A DNA stretch of 8,347 nt from an uncultured Lysobacterales bacterium (GTDB taxonomy: Bacteria > Pseudomonadota > Gammaproteobacteria > Xanthomonadales > SZUA-36): assembly GCA_937974465.1 (NCBI GenBank), contig CALJWY010000292.1, positions 1 to 8,347 of the forward strand, written 5' to 3'. The translations under genes were made by a program, and so were the position numbers. Numbering within the stretch: the stretch's first letter is position 1; each line of letters starts with the position of its first letter. Positions 1 to 4,924 of the stretch are shown in pieces. A model generated the notes under the pieces. The model made no database searches. It had not been told where the DNA came from and saw only the letters and a program-made list of their open reading frames with translations.

Positions 1-108
1 GGCGAGGCAGCCGGCTCCAAGCTGAAAAAAGCTGAGAAGCTTGGCATCAAAATAATTTCGGAATCCGACTTTGTAGATTACGTCGGTTCGCACGGCCTGT
101 CTGTTTAA
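1..108 (+). CDS. ligA: NAD-dependent DNA ligase LigA, C-terminal end of BRCT domain (partial)
   Basis: Only the last 35 codons and the TAA stop (106-108) lie in the window; the gene runs off the left edge. The peptide begins GEAAGSKLKKAEKLGIKII and ends in GLSV. The stretch GEAAGSKL.KA..LGI matches the end of the BRCT domain of gammaproteobacterial LigA, which in E. coli closes with the same GEAAGSKL block. By family knowledge LigA seals nicks in duplex DNA using NAD+ during replication and repair, and the BRCT domain helps it clamp DNA. The catalytic adenylation, OB and zinc-finger/HhH parts lie outside the window. No T-rich intrinsic terminator follows the stop codon; the next gene is convergent. 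Identification rests on this short but distinctive tail. Confidence 0.88.
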   Translation, partial: GEAAGSKLKKAEKLGIKIISESDFVDYVGSHGLSV

Positions 109-126
109 CCGGTCCGCCCCTTTACA

Positions 127-200
127 ACGGCTATCTTGGGCTGCCTGCTTTGAGTGTCAATTTGCAGTAGCCGTGAAGCTACCAAAGGTATTGGCAGGCA
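127..200. repeat. Two interleaved 7-bp inverted repeats between ligA and the convergent lipoprotein gene
   Basis: ACGGCTA at 127-133 is the reverse complement of TAGCCGT at 168-174, and TGCCTGC at 142-148 is the reverse complement of GCAGGCA at 194-200. The arms interleave, so the stems are either mutually exclusive or form a pseudoknot-like fold. No T-tract follows either stem, so neither is a canonical intrinsic terminator. Being between two convergent genes makes a termination role possible. Chance pairing of 7-bp arms in 100 bp is not rare. Confidence 0.3.
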
Positions 201-207
201 TCTATTA

Positions 208-1155
208 TCATTCTCTAAATTCAATGCGATAGATCGGTGCCGGTAGTTTTTCGGTTGTGACAAAAATGGAATTGCCATCCTGAGCAAATGCAATGGCTTC
301 ATTTTGCACAGCGGGTGGGCCAACCACTTCCTCCGGTCGCCGGTTGAGGGCGCTCAGCCAGCTTTCATCTGGATGACGCTTGTAGCGATAAAGGCTGCGA
401 TAGCTGATGACCACGGCCTCCATTCCATCCGCTGAAATATCAAGTCCGGTTGGTTGTGATATGAAGTCGACCCTGCCGCCCCATTTAACGTGGTCTTTGA
501 TCGTTGGTGGTCGCAATGGCGAGATGGTGCCGAGAAACTTCAATACTGCAGCATCTTTGGAAAGGGCGGTTTCAATATCCACTGCGTAGAGTCTCGGTGG
601 CTTGTCGCGTTTGCTTAGTAACAGTATTTGCTTGTCAACAGGGTCATAGGCCATGGCTTCGCAGTCTCGCGCTCCGTCGGGGTAGGTCAGGGTTAACCAG
701 TGCCTGAGATCCTGTTCTCCGGAATAGCGATTATTCTCGCCGGTTTGCGGTTCATCGACAAAATACAGCTTGATGGAATCACGCCTGGCTTGGTTATCGC
801 CAATATCCCCCAATACAAGCCAGCGACCCTGTTCGACCACAACCGATGTCATATCTTCCCAGTCCTTGTTTTTGGCTGGCACAACCAGGACAGAACCAAG
901 GTCAGCTCCACTTTCGTCGACCGCATAGATCATCGGTTTGCCTTCATCATTATGAACAAAAAAATCACCCCTGCGGCTGTGACTGGCTTGCATGCCGCTG
1001 GCTTCCAGTATTTCCTGGGATGCCAGCCAACCACTGCGTTCGATGGTAACAGGCGGTTCTTTAGCATTGGTGGGCTCAATATCATCCTGCCTGTTGCAGG
1101 CGATGAGAAGTAAAAACACCAGTGAGGTGCAAATTATCGGAATTTTTATATGCAT
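208..1155 (-). CDS. Beta-propeller-like lipoprotein of unknown function
   Basis: A 315-residue protein of unknown function, probably lipid-anchored. I chose the ATG at 1155: it gives a compact lipoprotein signal peptide, MHIKIPIICTSLVFLLLIAC, with lipobox LIAC and the lipidated Cys at residue 20. The open frame extends to a TTG at 1179, which would only add eight residues before that signal. No strong Shine-Dalgarno is visible. Residue 21 is Asn, not Asp, so there is no inner-membrane retention signal of the E. coli type and an outer-membrane location is likely. The mature part has repeated short beta-strand and acidic-turn units: HNDEG (69-73), DWEDM (98-102), GDIGDN (116-121), DGARDCEAM (160-168), TGLDIS (236-241) and NEAIAF (285-290). 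This pattern resembles uncharacterised bacterial beta-propeller proteins; propeller folding is inferred. The gene is convergent with ligA and divergent from the SLC13 permease, with a shared palindromic upstream region. Confidence 0.9.
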   Translation of the reverse strand: MHIKIPIICTSLVFLLLIACNRQDDIEPTNAKEPPVTIERSGWLASQEILEASGMQASHSRRGDFFVHNDEGKPMIYAVDESGADLGSVLVVPAKNKDWEDMTSVVVEQGRWLVLGDIGDNQARRDSIKLYFVDEPQTGENNRYSGEQDLRHWLTLTYPDGARDCEAMAYDPVDKQILLLSKRDKPPRLYAVDIETALSKDAAVLKFLGTISPLRPPTIKDHVKWGGRVDFISQPTGLDISADGMEAVVISYRSLYRYKRHPDESWLSALNRRPEEVVGPPAVQNEAIAFAQDGNSIFVTTEKLPAPIYRIEFRE

Positions 1156-1160
1156 AACCC

Positions 1161-1203
1161 ATTGTAATAAGGTGGACAAGCATGTCCACTGTGTTGGTAA
1201 TAT
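1161..1203. promoter_or_regulatory. Divergent overlapping promoters around an 18-bp palindrome
   Basis: A perfect inverted repeat GTGGACA-AGCA-TGTCCAC occupies 1172-1189 between the two divergent genes. Each arm contains TGGACA, five of six matches to the -35 consensus. On the plus strand TGGACA (1173-1178) is followed after 19 bp by TAATAT (1198-1203). On the minus strand TGGACA (1188-1183) is followed after 16 bp by TACAAT (1166-1161). Two polymerases could not occupy these overlapping sites together, and a dimeric regulator could bind the palindrome. One difficulty: the minus-strand -10 would place transcription start almost at the ATG at 1155, implying a leaderless message or another promoter. 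Palindrome seen; promoter and operator roles inferred. Confidence 0.4.
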
Positions 1204-1236
1204 ATGTTTGGTTACGGATGTTTGAGGTCATGCTAT

Positions 1237-3057
1237 ATGGGCTTCCCGCAGGTTCCAAACTTACATGCTTTGGCCATGTTGTTAATGACCGCTCTGGCCC
1301 TGTACATATTCTCCCGTGACAAAATCCGTCTCGAATCATCAAGCCTGGCGATCCTGGTCATACTGGTCGTGGGGTTTGAAGTATTTCCTTTTGAGGGTGG
1401 TCGAGACCCGATCGAACCGCTGACGTTTTTTTATGGCTTTGGTCATGAGGCGTTGGTGGCTGTGTGTTCTTTGATGATTGCCGGCGAAGCATTGGCACGC
1501 ACTGGCGCCCTTGAGCCGGTTACCAGGCGGCTTGCCCGCTTGTGGAAATGGAGCCCGAAATTTGCACTGCTACTGACCCTCATTGTGGGTGCTGTTCTGA
1601 GTGCATTTATGAACAATACGCCGATTGTCGTGCTGATGTTGCCAATGCTTATCGGTGCCGCAGTCAGGAGCAAGCGTGGTACGTCCGGCGTATTGCTGCC
1701 AATGGGGTTTGCCACCTTGATAGGTGGAATGGGCACCACCATCGGTACCTCAACCAATTTGCTGGTGGTGTCGGTGGCTGCTGACATGGGAATGATCCGC
1801 TTTGGGATGTTTGACTTCCTGCTGCCGGCACTCATCGCCGGCAGTGCAGCCATACTGTACCTGTGGTTGATTGCACCGCGAATCACGCCCGAGCGCACGC
1901 CCCTGAGAGTGGATATATCCAGCCGTGAGTTCCAGGGTTACCTGTTGTTTTCAAGCAGCAACCCCCTGATAGGCAAGACGCTGGCCGATGTTATTCACAA
2001 GGCGGGGGATGGGTTGCATGTTCAGCGCATCGTGCGGGACGATCACCTGCATATTTCACCGTTGCCAGACGTACTGATCCGGGCCGGTGACAGAATCCAG
2101 ATTTTGGCCACGGCAGATATGCTGAGGGAATACGAGGCGATCCTTGGCGCCCGCTTATTGGCTGGGCCCGATGTATCCGATGGCGGTTCTGGCAGTGGCC
2201 TGCAACTTGCCGAGGTCGTTGTTACAGGTGGTTCCCAGTTACGCGGAATCCCGGTTGCTGATGCTGAGCTTAAGAAACGTTTTGGCTTGAATTTGCTGGC
2301 CGTCCATTGTGATGGAGACGTTGTCAGTGCAAATATGGCGAAACTCAACCAGATATCCTTACAGGCCAGCGATGTCCTGCTCGTCCAGGGTGAGTCCGCA
2401 GATATCCGCAAACTTAAAGCGGGAAGTGAACTGCTGGTTCTTGACAGTACGGCGGACCTGCCGCACTCGTCCAAGGCGCCCTTGGCGTTGCTGATTATGG
2501 CTGCGATTGTGTCACTGGCAGCGTTTGGAGTCATGCCAATTGCAATGAGTGCGCTGTTGGGGTGCCTGGTGTTGATTGGTACGGGCTGTATCAATTGGCA
2601 ACAGGCAAACCGGGCGCTAAGCGCACAGGTAATATTGATCATTGTCGCCTCGTTGGCGCTGGGGTCGGCGTTGATGAAAACAGGTGGGGCCGATTACCTG
2701 GCGCAGGTGTTTCTGTTCCTGAGCACCGGCTTATCGCCGGCCTGGGTGCTGGCCCTGTTGATGTTGCTTCTCGCCGCACTGACCAACATGGTCTCCAACA
2801 ATGCTGCGGCTGTTATCGGAACCCCGATTGCCATCAGTATTGCCCAGGAACTGGGGTTGCCGCTGGAACCTTTTGTGCTGGCAGTTCTGTTTGGGGCCAA
2901 TTTGAGTTTTGTAACGCCAATGGCCTATAAAACCAATCTCCTGGTCATGAATGCGGGTGGTTATAAATTTAGTGATTTTGTCAGGGTAGGAACCCCGCTG
3001 ACCTTGTTGATGTGGGTGGTTCTGACCCAGGTGCTGGTGTACGCATACAGCCTTTAG
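1237..3057 (+). CDS. SLC13-family permease with two internal TrkA-C (RCK_C) domains
   Basis: A 606-residue inner-membrane transporter. I prefer the ATG at 1237 because GAGGT (1224-1228) sits at a normal distance before it; an in-frame ATG at 1204 would add 11 residues and lacks such a site. The N-terminal half has several hydrophobic helices with NNTP (126-129) and GTSTN (170-174). A soluble middle portion contains two TrkA-C-like domains, about 230-305 and 322-400. The C-terminal membrane half carries SNNAAA (520-525) and TPMAYKTN (560-567), and ends in the GGYKFSDF...VGTPL pattern typical of the family. The paired SNT/NNT-type motifs in each half fit the inverted-repeat architecture of divalent anion:Na+ symporters. 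Family members carry dicarboxylates, sulfate or other anions; the substrate cannot be read from sequence. The RCK_C pair suggests gating by a bound small ligand, by analogy. A terminator follows 27 bp after the stop. Confidence 0.93.
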   Translation: MGFPQVPNLHALAMLLMTALALYIFSRDKIRLESSSLAILVILVVGFEVFPFEGGRDPIEPLTFFYGFGHEALVAVCSLMIAGEALARTGALEPVTRRLARLWKWSPKFALLLTLIVGAVLSAFMNNTPIVVLMLPMLIGAAVRSKRGTSGVLLPMGFATLIGGMGTTIGTSTNLLVVSVAADMGMIRFGMFDFLLPALIAGSAAILYLWLIAPRITPERTPLRVDISSREFQGYLLFSSSNPLIGKTLADVIHKAGDGLHVQRIVRDDHLHISPLPDVLIRAGDRIQILATADMLREYEAILGARLLAGPDVSDGGSGSGLQLAEVVVTGGSQLRGIPVADAELKKRFGLNLLAVHCDGDVVSANMAKLNQISLQASDVLLVQGESADIRKLKAGSELLVLDSTADLPHSSKAPLALLIMAAIVSLAAFGVMPIAMSALLGCLVLIGTGCINWQQANRALSAQVILIIVASLALGSALMKTGGADYLAQVFLFLSTGLSPAWVLALLMLLLAALTNMVSNNAAAVIGTPIAISIAQELGLPLEPFVLAVLFGANLSFVTPMAYKTNLLVMNAGGYKFSDFVRVGTPLTLLMWVVLTQVLVYAYSL

Positions 3058-3075
3058 CTTGATATTGGGCCTCAC

Positions 3076-3108
3076 AAAAAAAAGGGCGTCTCCAAAGACG
3101 CCCCATTT
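3076..3108. terminator. Bidirectional intrinsic terminator between convergent genes
   Basis: GGGCGTCT (3084-3091) and AGACGCCC (3096-3103) form a perfect 8-bp GC-rich stem closed by a CCAA loop. Eight A residues at 3076-3083 become a run of eight U residues right after the stem on the minus strand, making a strong terminator for the SYLF gene. On the plus strand the stem is followed only by CATTTTC, so termination of the permease transcript should be weaker but plausible. Confidence 0.88.
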
Positions 3109-3118
3109 TCACTAAAGT

Positions 3119-3155
3119 TCAGCAGTAAACACCTGCTGACAGGCTACTTACCTGT
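3119..3155 (-). other. Two stem-loops in the 3' UTR of the SYLF gene
   Basis: TCAGCAG (3119-3125) pairs perfectly with CTGCTGA (3133-3139) across a 7-nt loop. Next to it ACAGG (3139-3143) pairs with CCTGT (3151-3155), reaching into the SYLF stop codon; the two stems share base 3139. Together with the terminator hairpin at 3084-3103 they form a run of three stems from the stop codon to the end of the transcript. They may stabilise the mRNA 3' end or mark a 3'-UTR-derived small RNA; neither role is shown by sequence. Confidence 0.45.
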
Positions 3156-3697
3156 TATTCCTCAAGTTCCACCTTGAACTTCTGACCACCTACAGCGGCT
3201 TCATACATCAAGCCGCCTTTGGCCTGGGTGAAGATTGCCATACCATTAACAAAATCAGCGTCAGCGGATACCCCTGCAGTGACTGCCACCGCCGAAACCT
3301 GTGCGCCAAGCTCATAGTTGCCTTTTTTGAAGTTGCTCAAAGCGGCATTATCCTGGAAAAACAGGAATTCACTGTAGGCCTGACCACCCCATTGGAAGCC
3401 GATGCTCAGCTGGGACAAGGTGACTATCGCTGTAACTTTGCCATTTTCATACAACACGCCTTTACCACGGGCGCCGCCGATACCGATGCCAGCCTTGCCA
3501 ACGGTAGGGATTACAACGTAACCCACAGCCTGATCAAAAAACTTCTGGGAGGAAGGGTCTTTTTCTTTAAAGACCTTTATGGCTTCCTGTGCCTTGGCAT
3601 CGAGTTCCACAGACTCGTCTTTTTTCCATGCAGACATCGCCATGCTTGAAGTCAGCGCGAAGGTTATTGAGAGGATTGAGATAAGCAATTTTTTCAT
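3155..3697 (-). CDS. Secreted SYLF/YSC84-domain protein
   Basis: A 180-residue exported protein. The ATG at 3697 is chosen because GGTGA lies 6 nt upstream of it and it begins directly with the signal peptide, MKKLLISILSITFALTSSMA; the frame also offers a GTG at 3706 without a ribosome site. Cleavage is probable after SMA (residue 20) or shortly after. The mature protein reads as a full SYLF (DUF500/Ysc84) domain: an N-terminal helical part with AKAQEAI, then AVGYVVIPTVGKAGIGIGGA, GKGVLY, LSIGFQWGGQ.YSEFLFF and a glycine-rich C-terminal half ending GLMYEAAVGGQKF. In eukaryotes this domain binds phosphoinositide lipids and actin; bacterial secreted versions are common but their role is poorly defined, with envelope lipid binding a reasonable inference. 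The length is typical for stand-alone bacterial forms. It has its own promoter-like sequence and a strong terminator, so it is probably monocistronic. Confidence 0.94.
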   Translation of the reverse strand: MKKLLISILSITFALTSSMAMSAWKKDESVELDAKAQEAIKVFKEKDPSSQKFFDQAVGYVVIPTVGKAGIGIGGARGKGVLYENGKVTAIVTLSQLSIGFQWGGQAYSEFLFFQDNAALSNFKKGNYELGAQVSAVAVTAGVSADADFVNGMAIFTQAKGGLMYEAAVGGQKFKVELEE

Positions 3698-3733
3698 AAA
3701 TGTCACCGTTAGTTTGGGGTTGTGTAACTTGGG

Positions 3734-3761
3734 ATTGTAACCTGAAAAGCTTTTTGAACAA
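3734..3761 (-). promoter_or_regulatory. Candidate sigma-70 promoter for the SYLF gene
   Basis: On the minus strand TACAAT (3739-3734) is a good -10 match, preceded after 16 bp by TTGTTC (3761-3756), a weak -35. Transcription would start near 3727, giving a leader of about 30 nt before the ATG at 3697. The weak -35 suggests either modest strength or help from an activator. Confidence 0.45.
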
Positions 3762-3777
3762 AAAGCCTTTTGAACAA
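3749..3777. repeat. Tandem 13-bp direct repeats over the SYLF promoter -35 region
   Basis: GCTTTTTGAACAA (3749-3761) and GCCTTTTGAACAA (3765-3777) differ at one base and are offset by 16 bp. The first copy covers the candidate -35 hexamer. GCTTTTT (3749-3755) and AAAAAGC (3760-3766) also form a perfect 7-bp hairpin. Tandem sites at this position would suit a regulator, but AT-rich repeats of this size can arise by slippage or chance. Confidence 0.4.
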
Positions 3778-3780
3778 GCC

Positions 3781-4034
3781 GAAAAAGCCAGCGGAAATTC
3801 TACAAGCTACATTTTTTGGCACCCTGGTGCGAATTTGAATGGCGAATCTGCCGATAATAAGACTACGGTGCAATGGTGGCTGCTTGACTGACCCGGGCTT
3901 TTAAAGAGGTGTAGACAGCAGATCACCGGTCATTGGTGGCTCATACTGTTTTATTCACTGGAAGCCCCGGGTTGACCCGGTTTCCCCATTGTTTATCCGG
4001 TTAAAAAAAGTGCTGCTTAAACCAGCCCATAACG
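3781..4034. other. Non-coding stretch between the SYLF promoter and the tRNA terminator
   Basis: I see no convincing gene here. A 63-codon plus-strand frame ends at 3891, but it begins inside the SYLF leader, has no ribosome site and resembles no family I know. The main structure is a cluster of GC-rich inverted repeats. ACCCGGGCTT (3891-3900) pairs with AAGCCCCGGGT (3962-3972) with one bulged base. The right arm also forms a tight hairpin, CCGGGTTGACCCGG (3967-3980), with the next repeat. On the minus strand a 4-bp GCTG/CAGC stem (4012-4026) precedes seven U residues (4002-4008), which could be a weak second terminator behind the tRNA. Confidence 0.4.
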
Positions 4035-4070
4035 AAAAACAGGAGTCCAGCATCTCTGCTAAACTCCTGT
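4035..4070 (-). terminator. Intrinsic terminator of tRNA-Asn
   Basis: On the minus strand the arms (4070-4057 and 4052-4039) form a 14-bp stem, including two G-U pairs, closed by a GAGA tetraloop. A run of five U residues (4039-4035) overlaps the stem end. It begins 15 nt beyond the tRNA CCA end, so it ends the tRNA transcript before the SYLF promoter region. One of the strongest structures in the window. Confidence 0.88.
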
Positions 4071-4085
4071 TCTTGTTACTTTATT

Positions 4086-4162
4086 TGGCTCCCCGGGATG
4101 GACTCGAACCAACGACCTAGTGATTAACAGTCACCCGCTCTAACCAACTGAGCTACCGGGGA
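4086..4162 (-). tRNA. tRNA-Asn (anticodon GUU)
   Basis: A 77-nt cloverleaf on the minus strand that decodes AAC/AAU codons. The acceptor stem UCCCCGG/CCGGGGA is perfect and is followed by discriminator G and an encoded CCA (4088-4086). The D stem is GCUC/GAGC. The anticodon stem is GGUGA/UCACU with loop CUGUUAA; the anticodon GUU is at 4128-4126. The T loop is UUCGAGU. The T stem GUUGG/CCAUC has a U-U mismatch at positions 50-64, which is unusual. The layout closely follows E. coli tRNA-Asn. It lies 41 bp downstream of the fimT-like gene on the same strand, with its own promoter and terminator. Confidence 0.97.
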
Positions 4163-4178
4163 ATAGGTAAGGCGCGGT

Positions 4179-4207
4179 ATTTTCCGCACTTTGGGTGAGT
4201 GAGTCAA
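4179..4207 (-). promoter_or_regulatory. tRNA-Asn promoter overlapping the end of the pilin gene
   Basis: On the minus strand TTGACT (4207-4202, five of six consensus -35 bases) is followed after exactly 17 bp by GAAAAT (4184-4179, four of six -10 bases). The next bases are the GC-rich discriminator ACCGCGCC, characteristic of stringently controlled stable-RNA promoters. Transcription would start near 4172, about 10 nt before the mature tRNA. The TGA stop of the pilin gene lies inside the -35 hexamer. Confidence 0.65.
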
Positions 4208-4737
4208 GGACAATTTTCAGTCGGTGATATACCCCCTGTTGCCTGCCTGATTCTACCGCTATTAGAGACACTGATTTTACCTGCATGCACCGCGCCGCGC
4301 GTATCGCAAAAAACGATGCTGGTGTTGCTTCCCGGCGCGCTGCCATTGGGGTAAAACCGCAGACTGTTTCGTGATCGGGAACTGTTGATATTCAGGGATT
4401 CGATTGCGCCCGTGTGCTTAAGTAGGGGTTCTGTCGTTTGTCTGCGACGGTCAGCATTGATGTCTGTAAATACAATCCACCCATTCTGCCAGGCTGAGTC
4501 ACCGGAACAATGCAGCGAGTTGTTGGCCGGGCAGATGACGGTTTGAATATTGTCGCCAATCGCGCGACCTCGGGCGAGATTTAGGTCGGTGTGCAGTAAA
4601 TCCATGGCACTGCGCAGCCGGAGGTTCCAACTATAGTTTTTAATGGCCGGGACACCACTGGCCAGCAATACAGCAATAATGGCCATGGTGACCAACAGTT
4701 CTAGGGCCGTGATTCCGCTTGGTTGTTTATGTCTCAC
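4204..4737 (-). CDS. FimT/GspH-family type IV minor pilin (pseudopilin)
   Basis: A 177-residue prepilin. The start is the GTG at 4737: an in-frame TAG lies four codons upstream, and this start gives a short charged leader, MRHKQPSG, before the prepilin site. Cleavage after Gly8 would leave mature Ile1-Thr-Ala-Leu-Glu5. Glu5, required for pilin assembly, is kept, but +1 is Ile rather than the usual Phe or Met. A hydrophobic helix (ITALELLVTMAIIAVLL) follows, then a GspH-type globular domain with WQNGWIVFTD (83-92), LRFYPNGS (126-133) and FCDTRG (143-148). There are four cysteines: 69, 77, 144 and 176. The tail has SGRIR (160-164), which fits the GRxR motif that mediates DNA binding by Legionella FimT during natural transformation. 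The gene stands alone, not in a pilus cluster, as fimT often does. It may act in DNA uptake or as a minor pilus subunit; a type II secretion GspH role is less likely without neighbouring gsp genes. Confidence 0.9.
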   Translation of the reverse strand: MRHKQPSGITALELLVTMAIIAVLLASGVPAIKNYSWNLRLRSAMDLLHTDLNLARGRAIGDNIQTVICPANNSLHCSGDSAWQNGWIVFTDINADRRRQTTEPLLKHTGAIESLNINSSRSRNSLRFYPNGSAPGSNTSIVFCDTRGAVHAGKISVSNSGRIRQATGGISPTENCP

Positions 4738-4887
4738 CTTTACAGCCTATGCGAGACAGGTTAGCGAAAAAATGGAAAGGCCCATGCTGCTTGGGTAGTC
4801 CGAAGATTAAATGATTGTCAGATAAGCGCATGACTGCGATCGGTTACGGACCTGGATGCCGTGGATACTTATAGGTTCACTTAACGC

Positions 4888-4893
4888 TATAAT
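4888..4893 (+). promoter_or_regulatory. Perfect -10 element (TATAAT) upstream of uvrB
   Basis: A consensus TATAAT sits 31 bp before the TTG start proposed for uvrB, predicting transcription start near 4900 and a leader of about 25 nt. No good -35 hexamer lies 16-18 bp upstream (ATACTT at 4865-4870 is poor), and there is no extended TG motif. The element overlaps the alternative ATG at 4892, which argues against that ATG being the translation start. Confidence 0.55.
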
Positions 4894-4924
4894 GGCCGGT
4901 TCGTTCCGACGCAAAGACCTTAGC

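Noticed and set aside
700..1113. A 137-codon plus-strand open frame inside the lipoprotein gene
   Set aside because: It is antisense to a gene with a convincing signal peptide and family-like motifs. Its own translation has no recognisable domain and no ribosome site.
1443..2642. Two minus-strand open frames (151 and 199 codons) opposite the permease
   Set aside because: Serine/arginine-rich translations typical of reverse-frame shadows of a membrane protein; the plus-strand frame is continuous and clearly a transporter.
3700..3891. A 63-codon plus-strand frame upstream of the SYLF gene
   Set aside because: No Shine-Dalgarno, starts inside the SYLF leader, runs through the SYLF promoter and repeats, and resembles no known family.
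4002..4026. Second terminator behind tRNA-Asn on the minus strand
   Set aside because: There is a seven-U run, but the preceding stem is only 4 bp with a 7-nt loop; the strong terminator at 4035-4070 already explains the 3' end.
3962..4110. Possible attachment-site duplication of the tRNA-Asn 3' end (CCCCGGG near 3965 and in the tRNA)
   Set aside because: The match is only 7 bp and part of a palindrome. There is no integrase, no longer repeat of the tRNA 3' end, and no mobile gene content in the window.
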